NCBI GenBank assembly: GCA_964566175.1
Contig: CAZMHU010000005.1
Coordinates: 22,873 to 86,872 of the forward strand
Origin: SIG589 sp964566175
Lineage (GTDB): Bacteria > Bacillota > Clostridia > Oscillospirales > Acutalibacteraceae
Length of the DNA: 64,000 bases
Direction: 5' to 3'
Shown: positions 6,845 through 14,792 of the stretch, piece by piece
How positions within the stretch are numbered: position 1 is the first letter of the stretch
Layout of the letters: the number at the start of each line of letters is the position of its first letter
Position numbers and translations under genes: made by a program
Notes under the pieces: generated by a model
What the model was told of the DNA's origin: nothing
The model's database searches: none
Seen by the model: the letters and a program-made list of their open reading frames with translations, nothing else

Positions 6845-7645
6845 TTATTTTCCAAGCTGCTCCATTACGCGCTTTGTAATTTCGGCAACCAAATCGGCAT
6901 CGGAACCGCCGCAGTTACCGCCGCAGTTGCCGCCGCAACCGTGACAACTCGGTTTTCCGTTCTTTGCGTTGGCGCAAAGGTCTGCCGGATGTTTACCCTT
7001 CATACCGAACTGACGGCGAATTTCATAAAGACGCTGAACCTGTGCCTCGGAGAGTTCCTTCGGGCCGCCGAGTTGCTTGGATATGTAAAGCAGACGTGCA
7101 TAGAACTCAACCGACTCCATCTTGTGATATGCGTTAAGCAAAGAGTCGGAGAAGGTCAAAGCACCGTGGTTTTCAAGCAAAACAGCATCAAAATGCTGAA
7201 CATACTTGGAAACTGCGTCCGGAATTTCCTCTGTTGAAGGTGTGCCGTACTCGGCAATCGGAACGCAACCGAGAGCGATAACAGCCTCGGGCATTATCGG
7301 CTGTGTGAGCGGAATGCCGGCAATAGCGAAGCCTGTTGCATAAAGCGGATGAGCGTGTACTACCGAATTAACATCGGGACGCTCCTTATAAACACGCATA
7401 TGCATCTTTATCTCCGAAGAAGGTTTAAAGCCGGGATTTGCCTGAAGGACTTTACCGTCACGGTCAACCTTGCAGATGTATTCGGGGGTCATAAATCCCT
7501 TTGAAACACCGGTAGGTGTGCAGAGAAATTCGTTGTCGTTCAACTTAACGGAAATATTACCGTCATTGGATGCAACCATTCCCTTGTCATAAATTCTTTT
7601 TCCGATTTCGCAAATTTGTTTTTTGATTTCGTACTCGCTTACCAT
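6845..7645 (-). CDS. Class II sugar-phosphate aldolase (FucA-like) with Cys-rich linker and C-terminal encapsulation peptide
   Basis: The 266-residue enzyme has the FucA/AraD fold at residues 1-215. The likely zinc ligands are H97 and H99 (VHAHP) and H160 (ENHG), with E78 as the catalytic acid. It should cleave L-fuculose-1-phosphate and/or L-rhamnulose-1-phosphate to DHAP and L-lactaldehyde. Residues 230-248 form a Gly/Cys linker with four cysteines (C234, C237, C241, C245), and residues 249-266 an amphipathic helix (DLVAEITKRVMEQLGK). That tail resembles a C-terminal encapsulation peptide. The AAGGAG site and consensus promoter upstream make it the first gene of the second BMC transcript. 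The sugar specificity cannot be read from sequence. Confidence 0.93.
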   Translation of the reverse strand: MVSEYEIKKQICEIGKRIYDKGMVASNDGNISVKLNDNEFLCTPTGVSKGFMTPEYICKVDRDGKVLQANPGFKPSSEIKMHMRVYKERPDVNSVVHAHPLYATGFAIAGIPLTQPIMPEAVIALGCVPIAEYGTPSTEEIPDAVSKYVQHFDAVLLENHGALTFSDSLLNAYHKMESVEFYARLLYISKQLGGPKELSEAQVQRLYEIRRQFGMKGKHPADLCANAKNGKPSCHGCGGNCGGNCGGSDADLVAEITKRVMEQLGK

Positions 7646-7683
7646 TTTGCAAAACTCCTTTTTGTTTTTTATTTTTCATTTAA

Positions 7684-7712
7684 AATATAACACAATCAAA
7701 CAGGAAAGTCAA
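7684..7712 (-). promoter_or_regulatory. Sigma-A promoter of the aldolase/shell operon
   Basis: On the minus strand TTGACT (complement of 7707-7712) and TATATT (complement of 7684-7689) are 17 bp apart, 38 bp upstream of the aldolase ATG. The motif TTGATTG occurs on both sides of the -35, 27 bp apart, and could be a regulator site (inference). Confidence 0.8.
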
Positions 7713-7749
7713 CACAAATCAATCAAAAAATCTTTGATTTTGTTGTTTT

Positions 7750-8184
7750 TTATCGTTTTTTACTTGGTTTTTTGAGAAAATCAAGTAAATCCAATATTCC
7801 TTTTCCCGTAACACTGTCTATAATAAAGACTTTTTTACACCCCGAAAGCCTGAGCCAACGCTCGGCGCGGTCGGGCGATACTCCGTCACGCAGTGTCACA
7901 ATTCCCACAATTTCTCGGTTTACCATACAGGTTATGTTGGGAGGATAGAGTGAATACGGCTCGTTTGCCGCAAGCAAAAGTCCCACAACATCAGCCTCGT
8001 ATGAATACAGTGCAAGCGCACTGCCGAGTCTTGCGTTTTCGGCATATTCACCGGGGGTATCAATAAGCCAATCGCCGTAATTTACGGACTGTGTTTTGCG
8101 GTATGCTATCATTTCGCCCCGCAGTGCTTGGGTGAGGGTCGTTTTTCCCGCACCGCTGCGTCCCATCAGTATCAGTCTACGCAT
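7750..8184 (-). CDS. EutP/PduV-family GTPase
   Basis: This 144-residue P-loop protein has Walker A GRSGAGKTT (8-16) and a DTPGEY switch (about 43-48) replacing the usual DxxG. It has the size of EutP/PduV. Proteins of this family sit in ethanolamine and propanediol BMC operons. PduV has been linked to compartment positioning and EutP to acetate kinase-like activity in some species, so the role here is open. Its ATG is 1 bp after the EutS-like gene stop, and it ends the first BMC transcript, 37 bp before the second promoter. Confidence 0.92.
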   Translation of the reverse strand: MRRLILMGRSGAGKTTLTQALRGEMIAYRKTQSVNYGDWLIDTPGEYAENARLGSALALYSYEADVVGLLLAANEPYSLYPPNITCMVNREIVGIVTLRDGVSPDRAERWLRLSGCKKVFIIDSVTGKGILDLLDFLKKPSKKR

Positions 8185-8185
8185 A

Positions 8186-8563
8186 TTACGTCTTGGTTAT
8201 ATCGCAAACCGAAAAGCCCAACTTTTCTTTTGCATAATCAACGGCGGCGGTAAGAGATGCTTCCACCTGCGACACCGTTCCGGTTATTATGACGGTACCG
8301 CTGAAACGGTCCACAAAGCCGAGTTCCGCGCCAGACGCCTTAATGGCAATGTCGCCCGCTATTATTGCGGTTTCGCTCGGAGAAAGCGTCATAATTCCTA
8401 TCGCCGAATGACTGTAATCAACAGCGGGGTCTAACCCGAGTTTGCTGTAAAGAATTTCGTCCGGATTGGCAATGATATGCGCTATTGTAATCTGTTTTCC
8501 GGGGACGAGTTCTTGTATTATGCGGGTCTTGTTTCCGTCGACTGTCAAGTTTTCAAAATTCAT
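8186..8563 (-). CDS. Permuted BMC-H shell protein, EutS/PduU family
   Basis: The 125-residue protein carries the EutS/PduU signature: RIIQELVPGKQITIAHIIA at the start of the permuted domain, then AIGIMTLSPSETAIIAGDIA and VDRFSGTVIITG, ending SVCDITKT. In this family the BMC fold is circularly permuted and the N-terminus can form a beta-barrel cap over the hexamer pore. An 11-residue N-terminal extension (MNFENLTVDGN) precedes the family start. It lies between the activase and the GTPase genes in the first transcript. Confidence 0.95.
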   Translation of the reverse strand: MNFENLTVDGNKTRIIQELVPGKQITIAHIIANPDEILYSKLGLDPAVDYSHSAIGIMTLSPSETAIIAGDIAIKASGAELGFVDRFSGTVIITGTVSQVEASLTAAVDYAKEKLGFSVCDITKT

Positions 8564-8567
8564 CGGT

Positions 8568-9356
8568 CTAACCTCCTATCCGTCCGATAAGTCCGTAGGA
8601 CTCAACAATTTTCAAAAGCGTCTCCATTTTTTCGTTTTCGGGCGGGATAAGTTCTTTTAATGTATACTCGCGTCCGAGTCCCGAATATTTATCCTGTCCT
8701 ATGCGATGATAGGGAAGTATGTGCATCTCGCGCACACCGGGGAGTCTGCTCGCAAAGCGTGCAATAGCGCCGATTTCCTCCTCTGTATCGTTGAAATAGG
8801 GAATAACCGGCGTTCTCACCGTGAGGTTTACGCCACTTTTCGCAATGCGGAGGGCGTTTTCCAAAATCAGTTCATTCGGTTTAGTCGTAAATTCCTTATG
8901 TTTTATACTGTCCATATGCTTGATATCCATAAGGTAATAATCAAGATAAGGCAAAATTTTCTCAATCACCGAAAAGGGTGCACACGCCGTTGACTCAATC
9001 GCCGTGTTAATTCCCGATTCCCGAGCCGCCCTTAGCAGTGCCGCGGCAAAATCGGGCTGCATAAGCACCTCGCCGCCCGACAGCGTGAGTCCGCCACCAC
9101 TGCGACGGTAATAAACGCGGTCTTTTTCTACGGCACTCATAACCTCTCCGACCGTAACATCACGTCCGACGGTTTTGACCTCGCCGTTTTGGGTCATTTT
9201 TTCAATCTCGTAGGATTGTGACTCGGGATTACAGCACCAACGACAACGCAAAGGACATCCTTTTAAAAACACAATAGTTCGGACGCCCGGCCCGTCGTGA
9301 ACCGAGAAACGCTGAATGTCGAAAATTCTGCCCTTAACATTCAGTATATCTTCCAT
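8568..9356 (-). CDS. Glycyl radical enzyme activating enzyme (radical SAM)
   Basis: This 262-residue radical SAM protein has the CX3CX2C cluster motif at C34, C38 and C41 (KGCPLRCRWCCNPES), the GGE motif in LSGGEV and the C-terminal HILPYHRIGQDKYSGLGR region of PFL-type activases. It lacks the ferredoxin-like double cluster insert seen in glycerol dehydratase activases, having only a short segment after the first motif. It uses SAM to put the glycyl radical on the adjacent dehydratase (Gly817). Its ATG overlaps the dehydratase stop by one base, which supports the pairing. Confidence 0.96.
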   Translation of the reverse strand: MEDILNVKGRIFDIQRFSVHDGPGVRTIVFLKGCPLRCRWCCNPESQSYEIEKMTQNGEVKTVGRDVTVGEVMSAVEKDRVYYRRSGGGLTLSGGEVLMQPDFAAALLRAARESGINTAIESTACAPFSVIEKILPYLDYYLMDIKHMDSIKHKEFTTKPNELILENALRIAKSGVNLTVRTPVIPYFNDTEEEIGAIARFASRLPGVREMHILPYHRIGQDKYSGLGREYTLKELIPPENEKMETLLKIVESYGLIGRIGG

Positions 9357-11884
9357 TAAAAGCCTCCCTGCTCGGTTCTGTTAATAATATCTTCCTGCAA
9401 GGAACGCGAAAGGGTGGTAAACAGCGCACTGTAACCCGCAACACGCACGACAAGCGAACGGTAATTTTCGGGGTGATTCTGAGCATCGCGCAATGTCTCT
9501 CTCGACACTACGTTGAACTGCATATGACTTCCCTTTTGGTCAAAATATCCTCTGACAAGTGCAACGAAACTTTCAAGTCCGCTATCGCCAGCCAATGCCG
9601 ACGGGTGGAACTTCATATTGAAGAGCGTTCCGTTTGAGGCAATAAAGTGGTCAAGACGCGATACCGAGTTTGCCGATGCCGTAGGTCCGTTTGTGTCCCT
9701 GCCCGCGGCGGGAGAAACGCCGTCCGCAACAGGGGTATACGCAAGACGTCCGTCGGGCGTAGCACCTGTTTGTGCACCGAGCGGAACATTCGCCGACACA
9801 GGGTAGAGTCCCGCTTGGAACATACCGCCGCGCGGATTTTTATATGTTTCGAGCGGTCTTGTGTAGGTATATGCGACATCGCGCGCGAACATATCAACTT
9901 CCTTTATATCGTTTCCGAACTTCGGAAGTGCGTTTATCTGTGAAAGAATTTCGTCATAGCGACGTTTTTCCTCTTGGGTACAGCCGTTTTTCTTAACAAC
10001 GGTATATATATTATGTATATCCTCTTTGGTGAGGGTTTTTCCGCTTTGCAACATCTCACGCGCTACTGTTTCGGTAAACTTTTCGGCCGTGCGTTCATCT
10101 AAATCCTTGCCGAAGTTGTTTTCAAGGGCGGCTTTGAGTTCCGCCGCAGTGAAACACTTTTTATCGTAAACCAGAGTCTTTACGGCATACAGCGCATCTG
10201 CCATATTTGCAATTCCGAAGCCCTGCGGGCCGGTGAAGTTATATACCGCTCCGCCCTCCTGCATACTCTTTCCGCGCTTTATGCAATCATCAACCATCGA
10301 CGATTGGAAAGGCAGGGGACAGCGTTCGGCGTGTGCCGTGTCGATTGCGTTATCTGCGTTTACGAGCAATTCTATGAAATAATTCATCTGCTTTTTATAG
10401 GCATCGTAAAACTGTGAAAAAGTTTTAAACTCGGAAACGTCGCCGGTCTTCGGGCCGATTTGTACGCCCTTGTCAACACCATTGGAAAATACCATTTCAA
10501 GCGGACGGCACATATTGAAGAATGCGGCATCGTGCCAACCGTCGGTTTTGCCCGCCTTTTGCGGCTCAACACAGCCGATAATATTATAATCTCTCGCATC
10601 TTCAAGGGTGAGTCCTCGGCTTTGGAGCGAGGGGATTATTACTTCGTCATTATAATACGCCGGAAGTCCGACACCTGTACGGGTCAGTTTTGCCGCCTTT
10701 ATCAAAAATTCATGCGGTGTACCGTTCCATACACGTACCGAAAAGGACGGTTGCGGCAAGAGGACGTGCATTGTAGCCTCGATACTCATATAAGACAAAT
10801 CATTTGTGGCATCGTTGCCGTATTTGTCCTGTCCGCCCGCTATAAGATTTTGGAAAAGGCTGTATCCCGCAAAACCTTCCGCAGATGCGGCATCGCGAAC
10901 CTTGTTCAAATCGTTCAATTTTACCCAGATGCAGTCCATAAGTTCCTGCGCCTGTTCGCGGGTTATTCTGCCCGCATCCATATCCGCTTTATAATAGGGA
11001 TACATATATTGATCGAAGCGTCCCGGTGATATTGAATGTCCGCTTGACTCAACCTGTAAAAGCATTTGAACAAACCAAAAAGACTGACAGGCCTCGTAGA
11101 ATGAGGTTGCACCGTGTTCGGGAACACGCTTGCAGTTTTCGGCAATAGCGAGAAGTTCCGCTTTTCTTTGCGGGTCGCTCTCACTGCTTGCCATCTCTTC
11201 CGCAAGAGCGGCGTAACGCTTGGCGTAGAGTATCGCCGCCTCGCAACTTATTATAACGGAGTTCAAGAAATGATGACGTTTGGAATAATCGGCGTCGGCA
11301 ACAGACAACTCCGAGAGAGCCTTTGCCGCCTCACGCTTTATACCGTTAAAACCGTCCTTCAAGATTTTGTCGTAATGCACCGTTACGTGACCTATACCGT
11401 TGTAGTAATAGTTTCCGGGTGTGAAAACATTGTGGTCGACCGCCTGTTGTGCCTGTGGCGACATATATGCGGCAGCGAGTTCTCGGTTGGTTTTACCCTT
11501 CCAATATTTATAAACCTCGTGCAGTGTTGCCTTGGTTTCTTCGGATATGTAAAACGGGTCTGCCGAACGGGTTGCGAGGGTATCAAACTCCTCCTCCAAC
11601 CACTCAAAAGAATACTCCGGAAAGACCTGACATCCGCGCGCGCCCTTTGTGGCACTGCCGACGATAAGTTCATACGGACGTACGGTTATCGGAATATTTT
11701 CAAGTATGTGATAAAACGCCATTGCACGCCGTATTATAATCGGCTGATCTTCGGTCTGTTTATAAGACTCTGTCAGCAATACGGCACGGTCTGCCTCTAT
11801 CTCCGGCATATGGTCGTATAGTTCACTTATTAACTTGTCTATTCTTTCGGATTTTTTAATATCCTTTGTATAGCAGTCGCTCAT
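9356..11884 (-). CDS. Glycyl radical diol dehydratase (B12-independent 1,2-propanediol dehydratase type)
   Basis: The 842-residue enzyme has the active-site Cys438 in GCVEPQ, where E440 supplies the general base in diol dehydratases. Its glycyl radical loop is RVAGYS with Gly817 near the C-terminus. The VEP motif marks it as a dehydratase rather than pyruvate formate-lyase or choline lyase. With the aldolase and PduP-type dehydrogenase nearby, 1,2-propanediol -> propionaldehyde is the best call. Glycerol dehydratase cannot be excluded by sequence alone. No encapsulation helix is obvious at either end. An ATG with GGGAGGT starts the first BMC transcript. Confidence 0.95.
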   Translation of the reverse strand: MSDCYTKDIKKSERIDKLISELYDHMPEIEADRAVLLTESYKQTEDQPIIIRRAMAFYHILENIPITVRPYELIVGSATKGARGCQVFPEYSFEWLEEEFDTLATRSADPFYISEETKATLHEVYKYWKGKTNRELAAAYMSPQAQQAVDHNVFTPGNYYYNGIGHVTVHYDKILKDGFNGIKREAAKALSELSVADADYSKRHHFLNSVIISCEAAILYAKRYAALAEEMASSESDPQRKAELLAIAENCKRVPEHGATSFYEACQSFWFVQMLLQVESSGHSISPGRFDQYMYPYYKADMDAGRITREQAQELMDCIWVKLNDLNKVRDAASAEGFAGYSLFQNLIAGGQDKYGNDATNDLSYMSIEATMHVLLPQPSFSVRVWNGTPHEFLIKAAKLTRTGVGLPAYYNDEVIIPSLQSRGLTLEDARDYNIIGCVEPQKAGKTDGWHDAAFFNMCRPLEMVFSNGVDKGVQIGPKTGDVSEFKTFSQFYDAYKKQMNYFIELLVNADNAIDTAHAERCPLPFQSSMVDDCIKRGKSMQEGGAVYNFTGPQGFGIANMADALYAVKTLVYDKKCFTAAELKAALENNFGKDLDERTAEKFTETVAREMLQSGKTLTKEDIHNIYTVVKKNGCTQEEKRRYDEILSQINALPKFGNDIKEVDMFARDVAYTYTRPLETYKNPRGGMFQAGLYPVSANVPLGAQTGATPDGRLAYTPVADGVSPAAGRDTNGPTASANSVSRLDHFIASNGTLFNMKFHPSALAGDSGLESFVALVRGYFDQKGSHMQFNVVSRETLRDAQNHPENYRSLVVRVAGYSALFTTLSRSLQEDIINRTEQGGF

Positions 11885-11916
11885 TTTCGGATACCTCCCG
11901 ACTGTAATCTAACATT

Positions 11917-11945
11917 ATTTTATTATAAAACAACATAAAAGTCAA
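11917..11945 (-). promoter_or_regulatory. Sigma-A promoter of the dehydratase operon
   Basis: On the minus strand TTGACT (complement of 11940-11945) and TAAAAT (complement of 11917-11922) are spaced 17 bp, 32 bp before the dehydratase ATG. The -35 and the two following T residues equal those of the aldolase promoter, suggesting co-regulation. Confidence 0.8.
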
Positions 11946-11991
11946 TAGAAAGCAAACAAAAATAAAGAAAAAATAACACAAAACCAAAAAT

Positions 11992-12693
11992 TTAAAGAAA
12001 AAAGTCTTCCGTTTTAGGTATATCATTTCTTTTATACACGTTAAGTTTGCTTTTATCGCAGGTTGCAAGAAATACACTTTCAACATCCGAAATGTTTTGC
12101 ATTTTCAGTTGTGAGAGAAGCCACTTTTCGGTATGTCCCGCCGCAAGCAGGTTTCGTTTCATTATTTTTCCGTCGATTATAACGCTGTAAAAGAGACAGT
12201 CCTCCGGCGGAACTATCTGCATATCAGACGGTTTTGCGGGACGTCTTGCCGAATAGGGCATAAAACTCAATCGACCGTTGGGTTCAAGCAAAATGAGTTT
12301 CAATTCGTTCAAATCGAAATAGCCGTTGTTTCGACAACCGACAAGCAGTTCGTTAATATCCATTTTCGCGCGTTTGAGGTTTTCTCGGTAAATCATGCCG
12401 TCTTTATAGAGCACCTCTGTTTTTCCGAAACCGAAACGTCGAAACGAAAGCGACTTTGCGCTCAAAAACGAAAACGCCACCGACAGCAAAGCGTATACCG
12501 CCATTGCCGTGAGCGGTCGCCATGGTTTTTCAAGTTCGGTTGCCATTTCCGCCGCTATTGAGCCTATCGTTATACCTATTATATAATCAAACATACTCAG
12601 TTCGGACATCTGTTTGTTGCCCATAATCTTTGCTAAAACGAAAAGCGCCGCTACCGATGCTGCTGAAATAATCAAAAGCTTTAAAAAATCCAC
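11992..12693 (-). CDS. DUF421 membrane protein (YetF/YrbG-like)
   Basis: I choose the GTG at 12691-12693 because AAGGGTG lies 5 bp upstream; an earlier in-frame ATG has no site. The 233 residues have an N-terminal membrane region with two to three helices (LLIISAASVAALFVLAKIMG and later TAMAVYALLSVAFSF), including the DUF421 signature MSELSMFDYIIGITIGSIAAE. A soluble C-terminal part follows (GCRNNGYFDLNEL, FYSVIIDGKI). The biochemical function of this widespread family is not firmly known. It is divergent from the HAD gene and ends just before the dehydratase promoter, so it is not part of the BMC operon. Confidence 0.88.
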   Translation of the reverse strand: MDFLKLLIISAASVAALFVLAKIMGNKQMSELSMFDYIIGITIGSIAAEMATELEKPWRPLTAMAVYALLSVAFSFLSAKSLSFRRFGFGKTEVLYKDGMIYRENLKRAKMDINELLVGCRNNGYFDLNELKLILLEPNGRLSFMPYSARRPAKPSDMQIVPPEDCLFYSVIIDGKIMKRNLLAAGHTEKWLLSQLKMQNISDVESVFLATCDKSKLNVYKRNDIPKTEDFFL

Positions 12694-12725
12694 AAAATCA
12701 CCCTTAATATATTGTGCTTTTAGAC

Positions 12726-12754
12726 TTGAATAATACATTTTTTTGGAGTATTAT
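12726..12754 (+). promoter_or_regulatory. Promoter of HAD phosphatase/MFS operon
   Basis: TTGAAT (12726-12731) and TATTAT (12749-12754) are 17 bp apart, 31 bp before the GTG start at 12786. The region also lies upstream of the divergent DUF421 gene. Confidence 0.7.
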
Positions 12755-12785
12755 ATACAGGAAATCACAAAAAGAGGTGTCTGCC

Positions 12786-13466
12786 GTGAAACTTATAATA
12801 TCCGATCTTGACGGAACACTGTTGCCGTCGGGAAAGAAGTCGCTCTCGCGTGATACGCTTTCTGCAATAGAGAAGCAACTTAAAAAAGGTAACATTTTTG
12901 CCGTTGCAAGCGGCAGACCTTACTGTCAACTCAAAAACCTTTTCGGCGAACTTTCGCACAAGATATTCTTTATCTGTCTTGACGGCGCTCTTATGATTCA
13001 CCGTGATTGCGTTCTTTATAAAAAACCGCTTTGCAAGGACGAGACTCTGCGCCTTTCGGGACTTTACGGCAAAACCGTTTTATACGGCAGAAACAGTGAA
13101 ACCGTGCTTGACGGTGAAAAAAGTTCTCCCTTTCGCAAGCAGGCAATAAACGCAATGGGTAGCGAAGTTTTCAAACTTGCCGCATATGGAGAGCCGCTTA
13201 ACACCACTGCACGCGTTTGCTATAATGCAGGCGGAATTTGCGAATACGTAAACGCCGATGTGAACAAAGGTACAGCCGCACAAGTCCTTATGCAAAAACT
13301 CGGCGTTCCCCGTAAAGATACCGTTGCGATAGGCGACGGCGAAAACGACACCGAACTTTTAAACGTCGTGGAGACGCCTTTCATAACAAAAAAGCACCAC
13401 CCCGCGCTCTCAAATATATCTGCCCAAACAGTGAGCGATGCCACCGCTTTAATTATGGAATTATAG
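12786..13466 (+). CDS. Cof-type HAD-superfamily phosphatase
   Basis: The start is GTG at 12786 behind AGAGGTG; the longer frame upstream lies in the promoter. The 226 residues show HAD motif I DLDGTL (residues 7-12), a Ser/Gly motif II (VASGRPY), a Lys in KGTAAQVL and motif IV GDGENDTEL, which are typical of Cof/YidA phosphatases. The cap is shorter than usual; the family is mostly 260-290 residues. The substrate is likely a sugar phosphate or nucleotide (family inference). It is followed after 9 bp by the MFS gene. Confidence 0.88.
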   Translation: MKLIISDLDGTLLPSGKKSLSRDTLSAIEKQLKKGNIFAVASGRPYCQLKNLFGELSHKIFFICLDGALMIHRDCVLYKKPLCKDETLRLSGLYGKTVLYGRNSETVLDGEKSSPFRKQAINAMGSEVFKLAAYGEPLNTTARVCYNAGGICEYVNADVNKGTAAQVLMQKLGVPRKDTVAIGDGENDTELLNVVETPFITKKHHPALSNISAQTVSDATALIMEL

Positions 13467-13475
13467 GGGGATTTT

Positions 13476-14672
13476 ATGAAACAAAACACTAAAAACGCGC
13501 TACTGCTCGGCACGTTGTGTTCCTTTTCATATCTTGCGGTTTACGTTTCGAGAAATATACTCAGCACCGTTTCCCCGCTTATGACCGAAGATGGCTCTTT
13601 CACAACCGAACAAATCGGTACACTTTCATCGTTGTTTTTTATTTCCTACGCGGTGGGACAACTCATAAACGGTACGATAGGCGACAAAATAAAATCAAAA
13701 TATATGATTTCCGCCGGTCTGCTTTTTGCAGGCGTGGGAAATCTTTTGTTTCCGCTGTTTGCCGAGAGAAAAATCGCCGCCTTTGCCGCATATATTTCAA
13801 CCGGATTTTTCCTTTCGATGATTTACGGCCCTATGGTTAAAGTCGTTTCGGAAAACACCGAACCGCTCTATGCCCGCCGTTGCAGTTTGGGATATACCTT
13901 TTCCTCGTTTTTGGGTTCACCCGTTGCAGGCATACTCGCCGTTATACTCACGTGGCAGGGCACATTTTTCGGCGGCGGCGCAATACTCATTTTGATGAGC
14001 GTTGTCTGCTTTACCTGCTTTTGTGTTTTGGAACGTAGAGAAACCGTAAAATACAACCGTTTTAAAAAGGAAAAAAGCAAAGGCAGTGTTCGCGTGCTTA
14101 TAAAGCACAGAATAATCCGTTTTTCTTTTATTTCGATAATAACCGGCATTGTCAGAACAACGGTAGTTTTCTGGTTGCCGACATATCTTTCGCAGTACCT
14201 CGGCTTTTCCGCCGACAAATCCGCACTTATTTTTTCCGCGGCAACGCTTATCATTTCATTCACAACGTTTATTGCGATTTTCGTCTATGAACGCTTGCAC
14301 GGCAACATAAACCTTTCGCTCTTTGTGTTTTTCCTCGCCTCCGCTGTTTGTTTCTTTGCGGCTTTTGCGATAAAGCAACCCACCCTTAATATAATTTTTA
14401 TGGTGCTGGCTATTATGGCGGCAGACAGTTCGGCAAGTTTGCTTTGGAGTTGTTACTGTCCGAGCCTTTACAAAACAGGTGCCGTATCTACCGCGACCGG
14501 CTTTTTGGATTTTTTGAGTTATATGGCGGCGGCAGTTTCGTCCGAAATATTTGCAAGTGCGGCAACTACAATAGGTTGGCGTGCGTTGATTTTCGTTTGG
14601 TTTGCGCTTATGATATGCGGTGTATTAACCGCACTTCCGCTGAAAAAACAAAACAATTCACAGGAAATATAA
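13476..14672 (+). CDS. MFS transporter (organophosphate:phosphate antiporter-like)
   Basis: The 398-residue protein has about 12 hydrophobic segments and a GlpT/UhpT-like start, with a first helix carrying SYLAVYVSRNILS and the loop motif NGTIGDKIKSKYM between helices 2 and 3. This suggests the organophosphate antiporter branch of the MFS, which takes up sugar phosphates or glycerol phosphate in exchange for phosphate. The substrate is not determinable here. It is co-transcribed with the HAD phosphatase, which could act on the imported phosphate ester (inference). A terminator follows directly. Confidence 0.82.
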   Translation: MKQNTKNALLLGTLCSFSYLAVYVSRNILSTVSPLMTEDGSFTTEQIGTLSSLFFISYAVGQLINGTIGDKIKSKYMISAGLLFAGVGNLLFPLFAERKIAAFAAYISTGFFLSMIYGPMVKVVSENTEPLYARRCSLGYTFSSFLGSPVAGILAVILTWQGTFFGGGAILILMSVVCFTCFCVLERRETVKYNRFKKEKSKGSVRVLIKHRIIRFSFISIITGIVRTTVVFWLPTYLSQYLGFSADKSALIFSAATLIISFTTFIAIFVYERLHGNINLSLFVFFLASAVCFFAAFAIKQPTLNIIFMVLAIMAADSSASLLWSCYCPSLYKTGAVSTATGFLDFLSYMAAAVSSEIFASAATTIGWRALIFVWFALMICGVLTALPLKKQNNSQEI

Positions 14673-14678
14673 AACATT

Positions 14679-14716
14679 AAAGTGTCGTTTCCGTCGCGGC
14701 GGACACGGCACTTTTT
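14679..14716 (+). terminator. Rho-independent terminator after MFS gene
   Basis: AAAGTGTCG (14679 on) pairs with CGGCACTTT with one G-U pair, an inner TCCG/CGGA stem lies within, and a T-run follows. It ends the HAD-MFS transcript. Confidence 0.8.
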
Positions 14717-14729
14717 ACATTATTTTCGG

Positions 14730-14758
14730 TTGAAAAGTACATATATTTATAGTATAAT
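14730..14758 (+). promoter_or_regulatory. Promoter of ymdB and following gene
   Basis: TTGAAA (14730-14735) and TATAAT (14753-14758) are spaced exactly 17 bp, 34 bp before the ymdB ATG. Confidence 0.82.
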
Positions 14759-14792
14759 ATTTTAATATGATAATCTGTAATTGAGGTAGCGT

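Noticed and set aside
7722..7740. AATCAAA/TTTGATT hairpin as terminator of the first BMC transcript
   Set aside because: The stem is A/T-only and weak, and the minus-strand T-run after it is interrupted; an operator role is equally likely.
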